Notes: generated from the sequence alone by a model not told the origin. Shown: positions 42,686 to 51,342, numbered from the stretch's first letter. The stretch: 64,000 nucleotides of DNA from UBA4582 sp013204195 (GCA_963925735.1 CAWUUH010000005.1:248001-312000), one strand, 5' to 3'. Numbers and translations are program-made.

Positions 42686-44179
42686 GTGAACCCAGATAAC
42701 CTGCCTGACCGACTTTATACTGCTGCCAGCGTCCGTGAAATGGACCGTGTCGCCATCGAAGATTTTGGGATTCCGGCAATCACGCTGATGCGCCGTGCCG
42801 GCGTCGCTTGTGTCGATATACTCACGGCGCAATGGCCCAAGGCAAAACACGTTTGGATAATGTGCGGCAGCGGTAACAACGCTGGCGATGGCTTTATAAT
42901 TGCCGGTAAGCTCGCCGAGCGACACTATCAGGTCACGGTCAGAATGCTGGGCGACATGGGCAAGGCGAGTCCGGCCGCGCAGCTGGCTTACCACTATTGT
43001 CTGCAGTCAGGCATTGTTCCCGAACTTTTTGATCCGTTAGAAATCATCGCTGCTGATGTCATGGTCGATGCCCTGTTAGGTACGGGCTTGGCGGGCGATG
43101 TGCGGCCTGCCTACCAACAAGCCATTAACCTGATCAATACGGCGGATCTGCCAATCCTGGCGGTAGATATCCCGTCAGGGCTTTGCGCAGATACGGGCAA
43201 CCGTCTAGGCGGAGCGATCGAGGCCGATGTAACGGTCACCTTTATCGGCTTTAAGCGGGGTCTGTTGACCATGGATGGACCCGATTGTGCTGGTGAAATC
43301 TTTTTTGATCCCCTCGGCCTCGGTGACGAAGTGCTGCAACAGGTTGTCGTGGATACCGGGAAGCTGCGCCTGAATCGATTATTAACGGGTTTGCCCGCCC
43401 GACGGCGCAACTCGCACAAGAATGCTTATGGCCATGTTCTGATCGTTGGCGGCGATCGTGGCATGGGTGGTGCGGTGTTGATGAGTGCCGAAGCGGCACT
43501 GCGTGCTGGCGCAGGCCTGGTTACGGTCGCAACTCATCCCGCTCATCCGTTAGCGTTGTTGACTCGATGTCCGGAAGTGATGGCCCGTGGCATCGAGGCG
43601 AGCTCGGAATTGGATGCATTAGTGGCGCGGGCAACGGTCATAGTGCTGGGTCCAGGGTTGGGCCAGTCTGAGTGGTCGAAGATGGTTTTCAGGCATTTAA
43701 TCGCTCATCCAGGTTTGATGGTGCTTGATGCCGACGGATTGAACCTGTTAGCGAAGCAGCCGGTTTACAAGGATAACTGGGTGTTGACGCCGCATCCGGG
43801 TGAAGCCGGTCGGTTGTTGGGCGAGGCAGAGATTGAGACCGATCGATTCGAGACTGTGCGTCGCATTCAAGGGCAGTATGGCGGTGTTGTGGTCCTCAAG
43901 GGCGTCGGCAGCCTAGTGGCTGATGCATCAAACATTGATCTATGTCCCTATGGTAACCCAGGCATGGCGACAGCCGGGATGGGAGACGTATTGTCCGGCG
44001 TCATAGCGGCATTACTGGCGCAAGGTTTATCAACCGGCGATGCGACTCGGCTTGCCGTCGCTGTCCATGCGGTCGCCGGTGACCGTGTAGCCGAAGATGG
44101 GCAGCGGGGGCTATTAGCGACCGATACGATTCCTTGGATTCGCCGTTTGCTGAACCCTGCTTCGGCGCCAAAACCGTGA
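42686..44179 (+). CDS. nnr: Bifunctional NAD(P)HX epimerase/dehydratase Nnr
   Basis: 497-residue repair enzyme for hydrated NAD(P)H. The N-terminal epimerase domain (about 1-215) has CGSGNNAGDGFIIAG and VDALLGTGL; the C-terminal ADP-dependent dehydratase domain (about 225-495) has KNAYGHVLIVGGDRGMGGA, LTPHPGEAGRLLG and GNPGMATAGMGDVLSG. The start is uncertain: GTG at 42686 gives a good N-terminus, TTG at 42653 would add 11 residues. In E. coli tsaE follows nnr directly; here a minus-strand ABC transporter gene is in between. Confidence 0.92.
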   Translation: MNPDNLPDRLYTAASVREMDRVAIEDFGIPAITLMRRAGVACVDILTAQWPKAKHVWIMCGSGNNAGDGFIIAGKLAERHYQVTVRMLGDMGKASPAAQLAYHYCLQSGIVPELFDPLEIIAADVMVDALLGTGLAGDVRPAYQQAINLINTADLPILAVDIPSGLCADTGNRLGGAIEADVTVTFIGFKRGLLTMDGPDCAGEIFFDPLGLGDEVLQQVVVDTGKLRLNRLLTGLPARRRNSHKNAYGHVLIVGGDRGMGGAVLMSAEAALRAGAGLVTVATHPAHPLALLTRCPEVMARGIEASSELDALVARATVIVLGPGLGQSEWSKMVFRHLIAHPGLMVLDADGLNLLAKQPVYKDNWVLTPHPGEAGRLLGEAEIETDRFETVRRIQGQYGGVVVLKGVGSLVADASNIDLCPYGNPGMATAGMGDVLSGVIAALLAQGLSTGDATRLAVAVHAVAGDRVAEDGQRGLLATDTIPWIRRLLNPASAPKP

Positions 44180-44212
44180 GTTTTTTATTGAAGTTTGAAC
44201 CGTTTCCAGGCC

Positions 44213-46099
44213 TCAGGTCTGAGGTAAATGCAGCTCGTTGATGCCAAGAATTTTTTGAATTTTTTCGATTTCATCTGCCGCTTCTTTCTGGCGGCGCCAC
44301 ATCTCAGCATAGCTGCCCTTGGCGGCAACCAGCTCATTGTGTGTGCCTTGCTCGATGATGCGGCCCGCATCCAGAACTAAAATTTCGTCGGCGTTGACGA
44401 TAGTGGAAAGTCGATGCGCGATCACCAGTGTTGTGCGATTTTTTGCCACCTCAAGTAACGCCGCCTGGATTTCCCGCTCGGTTTTGATGTCCAGTGCCGA
44501 AGTAGCTTCGTCTAGCACCAGTATCGGCGGATTCTTGAGGATGGTGCGCGCAATGGCCACCCGCTGCTTTTCACCGCCAGAGAGTTTCAATCCGCGTTCG
44601 CCAACGCGAGTCTCGTACCCCATCGGCAGGGATACAACAAAATCATGAATGCTGGCGGTCTTCGCTGCAGCTTCTACGGCTTCGTCAGAAGCGGTTGGAT
44701 TGCCGTAGCGAATGTTGTAACGGATCGTATCGTTGAACAGCACTGTATCCTGAGGAACAATGCCAACGGCATTGCGAAGGCTCGCTTGAGTCACCGATTT
44801 GATATCCTGCCCGTCAATCTCAATCCCGCCCGTCTGGGCATCAAAGAATCGATAGAGGAGGCGCGCGAGGGTGGATTTCCCAGCACCACTGGCGCCTACC
44901 ACCGCCGTGGTTTTACCTTCAGGGATGACGAAGCTGATTCCGCGTAGAATTTTTCGGTCTGGATCATAGGCGAAGTGGACATCCTTGAATGCCAGATTAG
45001 CCGCGCTCACGACCAGAGGTGTAGCATTTTGCTGATCTTGAATTTCCGGAACCGTATCGAGCAGTTGGAACATAAACTCCATGTCTACCAGCGCCTGGCG
45101 AATCATGCGATAGGAAGATCCAAGGAATCCCAAGGGTATGAATAACTGCAGCATAAAAGTGTTCAGCATCACAACCTCGCCGGTAGTGAGTAAGCCGGCT
45201 GAGTAGTCTTGGATGGCGATGATCAAAATCATCAGCTGACAGGCGACCCTGACCAGCAATTGTCCGCCGTTGAGGACGCCCAGGGTCGTCTGGCTTTTCA
45301 CCGCGGCGTCCATATAGTGCAACAGCGCATCGTTGTAGCGATCTGCCTCGTACCGCTCATTGCCGAAGTACTTGACGGTTTCAAAATTCAGCAGACTATC
45401 AACGCCGATCGTCGTGGCGCGAGATTCCTGCATCACCATCTCTCGACGAAATTGCGTGCGCCATTCGGTAAATAGCAGGGTAAATAAAATGTAGGCGCTG
45501 ATGGCGATCAAAATGACCAGTACATATTTGGGCGGATAGGCATACGCGAGATAGCCGCTCACCATGGCGACCTCAAACAGGGTTGGCGCGATATTAAATG
45601 CAAACAGACCAGTGGTTTGTTGGAGTGCCCGTGTTCCCCGTTCGATGGCGCGGGAAAGACCGCCAGTGCGTCGATCCAGGTGAAAGCGCATCCCAAGTTG
45701 ATGGAGGTGTTTGAATGTCTGCAACCCGAAGACCCGCTGAGCGTATTCGGATACGGGCGTAAAAACAGCGCTTCGCAACTCATTCAGCGCGCCAGGCAGG
45801 AGCACAGTCAAGCCGTAGATGAAGGCGAGTATCCAGAGTCCGTCAAGGGCGCGACTGCCTGTTGTTAGCCCTTCGAGACCATCAATCAGATCCTTCAGAA
45901 CAATGGGTCCGTAGACATTGGCGATTCGCCCCAAGAGCAGGCAGCTAATGGCAATAACAACCCGTAGTTGCATTTCGCGGTTGTTAGCTGGCCACAGGAA
46001 CGGCAGGATTGAACCGATAGTTTGCATCGCGCTGCGTTTCTTGACGCCCTCGACATCTAGCGGATCTGAGAATGCCATGCTGTGGGGATTATGTTCCAT
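44213..46099 (-). CDS. Atm1/HMT-type ABC exporter
   Basis: 628-residue half-transporter with six membrane helices (about 45-330) fused to an ATPase domain (about 370-600). Atm1-family marks are DSLLNFETVKYFGNE and the preceding RTQFRREM block, whose arginines contact glutathione in Atm1 structures. The ATPase has Walker A GASGAGKST, Q-loop, signature LSGGEKQR, Walker B ILVLDEATSALD and the H-loop AHRLST. Known relatives export glutathione-metal or sulfur-containing species; the substrate here is inferred only. It faces opposite to its neighbours and breaks the usual nnr-tsaE adjacency. Confidence 0.88.
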   Translation of the reverse strand: MEHNPHSMAFSDPLDVEGVKKRSAMQTIGSILPFLWPANNREMQLRVVIAISCLLLGRIANVYGPIVLKDLIDGLEGLTTGSRALDGLWILAFIYGLTVLLPGALNELRSAVFTPVSEYAQRVFGLQTFKHLHQLGMRFHLDRRTGGLSRAIERGTRALQQTTGLFAFNIAPTLFEVAMVSGYLAYAYPPKYVLVILIAISAYILFTLLFTEWRTQFRREMVMQESRATTIGVDSLLNFETVKYFGNERYEADRYNDALLHYMDAAVKSQTTLGVLNGGQLLVRVACQLMILIIAIQDYSAGLLTTGEVVMLNTFMLQLFIPLGFLGSSYRMIRQALVDMEFMFQLLDTVPEIQDQQNATPLVVSAANLAFKDVHFAYDPDRKILRGISFVIPEGKTTAVVGASGAGKSTLARLLYRFFDAQTGGIEIDGQDIKSVTQASLRNAVGIVPQDTVLFNDTIRYNIRYGNPTASDEAVEAAAKTASIHDFVVSLPMGYETRVGERGLKLSGGEKQRVAIARTILKNPPILVLDEATSALDIKTEREIQAALLEVAKNRTTLVIAHRLSTIVNADEILVLDAGRIIEQGTHNELVAAKGSYAEMWRRQKEAADEIEKIQKILGINELHLPQT

Positions 46100-46223
46100 G
46101 GGCGCAATCTACTATGAACGCTGCGGGCTGTCTGCCGATTTCGCTGAGCGCTGAGCGCCGAGGGGCTTCGGCGTGTGAGCGTCACAGGGTATTTTTCCGC
46201 TCATAATACCGCGTCGGGTGTCG

Positions 46224-46229
46224 TATACT
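46224..46229 (+). promoter_or_regulatory. Candidate -10 element for the tsaE series
   Basis: TATACT at 46224-46229 is followed by six bases and then the ATG of a 23-codon ORF, so initiation at the usual distance would start close to or at that ATG. No good -35 exists at standard spacing. A tgtga-gcg-tcaca inverted repeat (46174-46186) lies about 50 bp upstream and could bind an activator, though its 3-bp centre is too short for a CRP site. Confidence 0.4.
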
Positions 46230-46235
46230 GGCCCC

Positions 46236-46307
46236 ATGTCGAATGTTGAAACCAATCAAGTGAATGCACCTCTGGACCAATCACCGGTGATGGCGCCGCG
46301 ATCATGA
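46236..46307 (+). CDS. Putative 23-residue leader peptide overlapping tsaE
   Basis: An ATG at 46236 opens a 23-codon frame that ends in TGA at 46305-46307. The stop overlaps the tsaE ATG as ATGA. The peptide begins MSNVETNQ and ends VMAPRS; it has no signal, membrane segment or attenuator-like codon run. There is no Shine-Dalgarno before this ATG, and none before tsaE, which fits leaderless translation of the small ORF with coupled re-initiation at tsaE. This is inference; the frame could be a chance ORF. Confidence 0.4.
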   Translation: MSNVETNQVNAPLDQSPVMAPRS

Positions 46308-46774
46308 CAGTTTTTGCTCAACAATTAGCCGATGAACTGGCGACGGAGGCGATGGGGCGACGTCTCAGTGTGTTGTTGAATGGCAGGGGTATTGTTTACC
46401 TTAGCGGTGAGCTGGGCGCGGGGAAAACCACACTGTCGCGGGGTATTCTTCGGGGAATGGGCTATACGGGCGCCGTCAAGAGTCCGACATTCACGCTCGT
46501 GGAGCCCTACGAAATGGCAGAGCAGGCAGCCTATCATTTTGACCTTTACCGACTGGAAGATCCCGAAGAGTTTGAGTATCTGGGCATTGATGAGTACCTG
46601 GAAAGTGGTCATCTGTGTTTGTTGGAGTGGCCGGAGAAGGGTCTCGGACACATACCGCGTAGCGATTTGACGATTGATCTCGAGGTCTTGGCAGAGGGGC
46701 GCTTATTGGTCGTTACTGCCAATTCGGCCTTCGGCGAACAAATTTGTCACGGTCTGATAGAATCTGCGAAATGA
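46304..46774 (+). CDS. tsaE: tRNA t6A synthesis ATPase TsaE
   Basis: 156-residue P-loop ATPase that works with TsaB and TsaD to make N6-threonylcarbamoyladenosine at position 37 of ANN-decoding tRNAs. Walker A is GELGAGKTTLSRG (about 38-50); KSPTFTLVEPY and FDLYRL match the family. Length is normal. No Shine-Dalgarno precedes the ATG at 46304, which overlaps the stop of the small upstream ORF. amiB follows after about 25 bp, as in E. coli, opening a long plus-strand series that runs to hflC. Confidence 0.94.
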   Translation: MTVFAQQLADELATEAMGRRLSVLLNGRGIVYLSGELGAGKTTLSRGILRGMGYTGAVKSPTFTLVEPYEMAEQAAYHFDLYRLEDPEEFEYLGIDEYLESGHLCLLEWPEKGLGHIPRSDLTIDLEVLAEGRLLVVTANSAFGEQICHGLIESAK

Positions 46775-46799
46775 TTCAGCCGAGTAGAAACAGGACGTG

Positions 46800-48143
46800 A
46801 TGCCGACGATTAAATGCAAAGGCAGGTTGCTGGGTTTCTTAATTGTGGCAATGATGAGCTGTGTTGGTCACTCAGCGCTGGCGAATGCCGTGGTTATCGA
46901 CAGCGTCAGAATTCGTTTGGCGCCTGATCGCACCCGCATCGTGTTCGATTTGAGTGGGCCGGTTGAGCACAGGATATTCGCCTTGGTGAGCCCTAATCGG
47001 TTGGTTATCGATATTGATGGCGCGACCCTCGACCAAGAATTTTCTGCAGCCGAGCTGAAGGGCACGCCGATTAGTTCGGTGCGTGCCGGCATCCGTGATA
47101 GTAGCGACCTGCGAGTCGTGCTCGATTTGCGCGACGAGGTCAAACCCCGAAGTTTCGTTCTCAAGCCCATTTTGCAATACGGCGATCGGTTGGTGGTCGA
47201 CTTATATACTGCCGAGCAACAATCGGTGCCTGCTGTTCAAAAGTCGGAGCAGATTGTCAGGCAGATGCGCGACGTGGTGGTTGCCGTTGATGCTGGACAT
47301 GGTGGCGACGATCCTGGTGCGATAGGGCCAGGAAAGCTGTACGAAAAAGATGTGGTGCTCGCCATTGCCACCAAACTGTCTACCCTGTTTGATAAAGAGC
47401 CTGGGTTTAAGTCAGCAATGACCCGTACGGGGGATTACTACCTGGCCCATCGTAAGAGAACGGATATAGCTCGCCGGGTTGAGGCTGACATTTTTCTTTC
47501 CATTCACGCCGATGCCTTTATGACGCCCGATGCCAGTGGCGCCTCGGTGTATGCTATCTCTCAGAAGGGTGCAACCAGTGAAACAGCGCGCTGGTTGGCA
47601 GAGAAAGAAAATCGGGCAGACCTCATTGGTGGGGTCGGACTCGATGATAAAGATGATCTGCTGGCCGGCGTGTTACTCGATTTGACGATGACCCGCAGTT
47701 TGTCGGCAAGCTTAGATATGGGGCAAGAGGTTCTAAGCGCGATCAAGCCGCTCAACCGACTTCATAAAAAGCAAGTTGAGCAGGCGTCATTCTTGGTGCT
47801 TAAGTCGCCAGACATTCCTTCTTTGTTGATCGAGACAGGATTTATCTCGAATCCAGCGGAGGCGAAAAAATTAAGAACCCGGGCCCATCAAGAGCGCATG
47901 GCGCAGGCCATTTTCAGTGGCGTTAAAAAATATGTGGGCCAAAGTCCGCCGTTGGGTTCCTATTTGGCTGAGAAAAGTCAGGCCAACTCGGCTGGATTGG
48001 CGACCTATAAAATCGTACGTGGTGATACCCTGTCAGCGATTGCGGTTAAGCATAGTGTTAGTGCTGAGCGTCTGAAGGCCTATAATGGCTTGAGAAATGA
48101 CCGCATTAAAATTGGTCAGTTATTGAAAATTCCTACTAGCTAA
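46800..48143 (+). CDS. amiB: N-acetylmuramoyl-L-alanine amidase AmiB/AmiC type
   Basis: 447-residue periplasmic zinc amidase that splits daughter-cell peptidoglycan. A Sec signal peptide ends near residue 29 (HSALANA). The AMIN domain (about 32-130) targets the septum. The Amidase_3 domain (about 160-380) has zinc ligands in DAGHGGDDPGAIG, the Glu in YEKDVVLA, SIHADA, and catalytic Glu in LLIETGFISN. One LysM repeat (about 403-446) ends the protein. Start ATG at 46800, with AGGA upstream; a GTG three bases earlier is possible. Activity probably needs an EnvC or NlpD activator. Confidence 0.94.
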   Translation: MPTIKCKGRLLGFLIVAMMSCVGHSALANAVVIDSVRIRLAPDRTRIVFDLSGPVEHRIFALVSPNRLVIDIDGATLDQEFSAAELKGTPISSVRAGIRDSSDLRVVLDLRDEVKPRSFVLKPILQYGDRLVVDLYTAEQQSVPAVQKSEQIVRQMRDVVVAVDAGHGGDDPGAIGPGKLYEKDVVLAIATKLSTLFDKEPGFKSAMTRTGDYYLAHRKRTDIARRVEADIFLSIHADAFMTPDASGASVYAISQKGATSETARWLAEKENRADLIGGVGLDDKDDLLAGVLLDLTMTRSLSASLDMGQEVLSAIKPLNRLHKKQVEQASFLVLKSPDIPSLLIETGFISNPAEAKKLRTRAHQERMAQAIFSGVKKYVGQSPPLGSYLAEKSQANSAGLATYKIVRGDTLSAIAVKHSVSAERLKAYNGLRNDRIKIGQLLKIPTS

Positions 48144-48163
48144 ACGCCCTTGGGGTCATCTTT

Positions 48164-50017
48164 ATGCACCGTATTATGCAATTGAATCCCCGCCTGTCGA
48201 ATCAGATTGCCGCTGGCGAGGTTGTTGAGCGGCCGGCATCTGTCATCAAGGAATTGCTTGAAAACAGCCTTGATGCGAATTGCACTCGTATCGATATTGA
48301 TCTTGAAGCCGGCGGTATCAAGCTTATCAGGGTCAGGGATAACGGCGCGGGCATTCACCAGCAAGACCTGACGTTGGCTTTGAGTCGCCATGCCACCAGC
48401 AAAATTAGTCAGACCGAGGACCTGGAAGCGATCTCGACCTTGGGTTTTCGAGGTGAGGCGTTGGCGAGCATGGCATCGGTTTCGCGATTAACGTTGACAA
48501 GCAACGCCAGTGAGGATGCTGCGTCTGGGTGGCGAGTTAGTGTTGCTGGACAAGATATGCAGGCCAGTGTTGTGCCTGCCCCCCACCCCCGGGGTACCAC
48601 CGTCGAAGTCAAAGATTTGTTTTTCAATACGCCGGCCCGACGTAAATTTATGCGAACGGAGAAAACCGAGCTGCAGCGAATTGAAGACGTGTTGCGAAAG
48701 CTCAGTCTGAGTCATCTGCAGGTGGCGATTTATCTTAACCATAACGGCAAATTATTGCGTCACTTCGCGCCCGCGGCGGACGAAGCTGACGTCACTCGGC
48801 GCCTTGCCGCAGTGTTCGGGCAGGGTTTTATCGAGAATGCTATTTATTTGGAGCAGGCATTTCCTGCAGAGCAAGGCGGTATCGGTTTGCAGCTTCGCGG
48901 CTGGGTCGGTTTGCCCACTTACTCCCGCAGCCAAGCGGATCAGCAGTACTTTTACGTCAACAACCGCATGATCCGCGACAAGCTGGTTACCCATGCGATT
49001 AAGCAAGCTTATCAGGATGTGCTATTCCATGGTCGGCAGCCAGTGTACGCGTTATTTTTGTCGCTCGACCCGCGCCTGGTTGATGTCAATGTTCACCCGA
49101 CCAAGCATGAGGTCAGGTTCCGTAATGGTCGTGATGTACATAGCTTTCTCTTTAGTGCGATTCATCGGGCTCTGGCTGACGTTCGTCCGCAAGCCGGTGT
49201 CGGTTCGCAGGTAATGAGCCCGTCTGCAGCGGGTGCTGCAGACGGGGGCTTTGGCGGCGCGGGACAGGCCCCTTATCTAGGCGGTGGTTTGCAGCAGCCG
49301 ACGCCAACTCAGCGGTCGATGATGTTTTCCGGGCCAGCTCGTCCGGGTTTTGTTCGTGAGCAGCTGCAGCCCTATGGGCAAATGCTAGATACCGCGTGGC
49401 CCGAAGGTGAAGCGCTGCCTGAGGGTGAAGATATACCGCCGCTGGGTTATGCGGTAGCGCAACTCCACGGCGTGTTTATTCTTGCTCAAAATGCCCATGG
49501 TCTGATTATTGTTGATATGCATGCGGCACATGAGCGCATTACTTATGAGCGTCTCAAGCAAGCGACGGATGCCGAGGGTTTGAAAATGCAGCCACTGCTC
49601 GTGCCCGTCTCAGTGGTAATGAGTGAGAAAGAGTGCCTGATGGCGGAAGAGCACAGCGCGCAGCTGGCGGATTTTGGCTTCGAGTTACAGCGCGTGTCTG
49701 ATGAGTCGATTATGGTGCGGAGTATTCCCGCCATGTTGCGCAAGGAGAATGCCGGGCAGCTGGTCCGTGATGTGCTGGCTGACCTGGCCGAGTACGGTAC
49801 CACCGCGCGGATTCAGCAACATCGAGACGAGCTGCTATCGACCATGGCGTGTCATGGCTCGGTGCGGGCGAACCGAAGGCTCTCTATTCCCGAGATGAAT
49901 GCCTTGCTGCGGGACATGGAGGCCACTGAGCGCAGCGGCCAGTGTAATCATGGTCGCCCGACCTGGACCGAACAATCCATCGACGAGCTCAACAAGCTGT
50001 TCATGCGCGGGCAATGA
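48164..50017 (+). CDS. mutL: DNA mismatch repair protein MutL (endonuclease type)
   Basis: 617-residue MutL. The N-terminal GHKL ATPase has IAAGEVVERPASVIKELLENS, RDNGAGI and GFRGEALASM. A Gly/Pro/Gln-rich linker (about 340-420) holds a perfect DNA hairpin. The C-terminal domain carries DMHAAHERITYE (451-462), a DxHA(x)2E(x)4E metal motif, and QCNHGRP near the end, both marks of endonuclease-type MutL as in Pseudomonas and unlike E. coli. The usual Gln is Met here. Such genomes normally lack MutH. It lies 20 bp after amiB and overlaps miaA by ATGA. Confidence 0.95.
   Translation: MHRIMQLNPRLSNQIAAGEVVERPASVIKELLENSLDANCTRIDIDLEAGGIKLIRVRDNGAGIHQQDLTLALSRHATSKISQTEDLEAISTLGFRGEALASMASVSRLTLTSNASEDAASGWRVSVAGQDMQASVVPAPHPRGTTVEVKDLFFNTPARRKFMRTEKTELQRIEDVLRKLSLSHLQVAIYLNHNGKLLRHFAPAADEADVTRRLAAVFGQGFIENAIYLEQAFPAEQGGIGLQLRGWVGLPTYSRSQADQQYFYVNNRMIRDKLVTHAIKQAYQDVLFHGRQPVYALFLSLDPRLVDVNVHPTKHEVRFRNGRDVHSFLFSAIHRALADVRPQAGVGSQVMSPSAAGAADGGFGGAGQAPYLGGGLQQPTPTQRSMMFSGPARPGFVREQLQPYGQMLDTAWPEGEALPEGEDIPPLGYAVAQLHGVFILAQNAHGLIIVDMHAAHERITYERLKQATDAEGLKMQPLLVPVSVVMSEKECLMAEEHSAQLADFGFELQRVSDESIMVRSIPAMLRKENAGQLVRDVLADLAEYGTTARIQQHRDELLSTMACHGSVRANRRLSIPEMNALLRDMEATERSGQCNHGRPTWTEQSIDELNKLFMRGQ
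49219..49246. repeat. Perfect 12-bp hairpin inside the mutL linker
   Basis: cccgtctgcagc (49219-49230) and gctgcagacggg (49235-49246) are exact reverse complements separated by gggt. The structure lies in the poorly conserved interdomain linker, encoding Pro-Ser-Ala-Ala-Gly-Ala-Ala-Asp-Gly. No T-run follows. It could slow RNA polymerase or ribosomes, or be a small palindromic insertion. Confidence 0.8.
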
Positions 50018-50952
50018 TTCTGAGTCCTCCCGATCAACCACCCGCTATCTTCCTGATGGGGCCGACCGCCTCTGGCAAATCGGCGTTGGCCCTTGAGCTG
50101 GCGGATAGGCTGCCGGTGGAAATTATCAGCGTTGATTCGGCGCTGGTGTACCGCCATATGGATATCGGTACGGCGAAACCGGATAAGGCGACCCTGGCGC
50201 AGTATCCCCACCATTTGGTGAATATCCGTGAGCCTTCTGAGCCCTATTCGGTCGCCGAATTCCGGTCGGCGGCGCTGACCGCGATGGCAGATATCACCGC
50301 GCGCGGCAAAATCCCACTGTTAGTGGGTGGAACAATGTTGTATTTCAAGGCATTAAAGGCTGGTTTGGCCAATTTGCCGGCAGCGAATCCGCAAGTGCGA
50401 GCGGATATTGCCCTGCTCGCCAGCGAGCAGGGGTGGGCGGCAGTTCATCGACGTTTGGCGGAGGTAGATTCGGTCTCAGCCCAGCGTATTCACGTGAACG
50501 ACCCGCAACGTCTGTCTCGGGCTCTGGAAGTTTATGAGATTACGGGTCGATCAATGACCGACTGGCATAGTGTGCAACCAATGAGCCTCCTGCCTTATCG
50601 ATGTTGTGAGCTCGCCATAGTACCTCCCGACCGATTGGCGCTGCATAAATTGATCGCTGAGCGATTTCAGCAGATGCTTGATCTGGGTTTTGTTGAGGAA
50701 GTTCGCAGTTTGAGGCGGCGGGAGTCGCTGTCCAATGACTTGCCGGCCTTGCGATCAGTAGGCTATCGACAAGTCTGGGACTACCTTGAGGGTGCGCTGT
50801 CTTATGATGAGATGCGAGATCGGGGGGTCATCGCGACGCGTCAGCTCGCGAAGCGACAATATACTTGGCTTAGAGGCTGGATCGCATTGCAACAAATTGA
50901 CGCTCCTAATGTCGATCAGGCCTTGAAAATACTTCGGGCCAGCATCATATAG
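50014..50952 (+). CDS. miaA: tRNA dimethylallyltransferase MiaA
   Basis: 312-residue enzyme that adds a dimethylallyl group to A37 of tRNAs reading UNN codons, the first step to ms2i6A. The P-loop is GPTASGKSALA (about 13-23), followed by ISVDSALVYRHMDIGTAKP with the catalytic-region Asp, and LLVGGTMLYFKAL. Length is typical. The ATG overlaps the mutL stop (ATGA), so translation is coupled. hfq follows after 135 bp, which is long for this series; I found no good promoter there, though a TTGACT hexamer at 50994-50999 without a matching -10 is present. Confidence 0.96.
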   Translation: MILSPPDQPPAIFLMGPTASGKSALALELADRLPVEIISVDSALVYRHMDIGTAKPDKATLAQYPHHLVNIREPSEPYSVAEFRSAALTAMADITARGKIPLLVGGTMLYFKALKAGLANLPAANPQVRADIALLASEQGWAAVHRRLAEVDSVSAQRIHVNDPQRLSRALEVYEITGRSMTDWHSVQPMSLLPYRCCELAIVPPDRLALHKLIAERFQQMLDLGFVEEVRSLRRRESLSNDLPALRSVGYRQVWDYLEGALSYDEMRDRGVIATRQLAKRQYTWLRGWIALQQIDAPNVDQALKILRASII

Positions 50953-51087
50953 GTCGGACTAAGTTAATTTAACCCAAGTCGGTTGTGCCACGGTTGACTG
51001 CTGCCTTCGTTTAGGTGGAGTCGGGCATTTTATCATCGGCATTAATGCTGCGCCTTGATTTGCAGCGAGACACGGTAGGAGAGCACC

Positions 51088-51342
51088 ATGCCAAAAGGGC
51101 AATCGTTACAAGACCCCTTCTTGAATGCACTAAGAAAAGACCGCGTCCCGGTATCAATCTATCTGGTCAGCGGGATAAAGCTTCAGGGTCAGATTGAAGC
51201 CTTTGACCAATTCGTCATTCTGTTGCGCAGTACGGTCAGTCAAATGATTTATAAATCGGCGATCTCTACGGTAGTGCCAGCACATAACGTTAATATACCC
51301 ACAATCACAGGCGACGACGAGTCAGACGACTCAGAGACTTAA
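51088..51342 (+). CDS. hfq: RNA chaperone Hfq with Ser at position 57
   Basis: 84-residue Sm-like hexameric RNA chaperone that pairs small RNAs with mRNAs. The N-terminus QSLQDPFLNALRK and Sm1 region (IYLVSGIKLQGQIEAFDQFVILL, read as two parts) are nearly identical to E. coli Hfq. The Sm2 motif is YKSAIST instead of YKHAIST: Tyr55 and Lys56 are kept, but His57, part of the proximal uridine pocket, is Ser. Rim residues read RKDR rather than RRER. The short C-terminus is acidic (DDESDDSET), as in self-regulating tails. AGGAGAG precedes the ATG. Confidence 0.97.
   Translation: MPKGQSLQDPFLNALRKDRVPVSIYLVSGIKLQGQIEAFDQFVILLRSTVSQMIYKSAISTVVPAHNVNIPTITGDDESDDSET

Noticed and set aside
46174..46186. 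Possible CRP site tgtga-gcg-tcaca
   Set aside because: The half-sites are separated by three bases instead of six, so it does not fit CRP; left only as a note on the tsaE promoter.
51015..51197. 60-codon frame overlapping the hfq start
   Set aside because: Different frame from hfq, which is unambiguous; no similarity and no ribosome-binding site.
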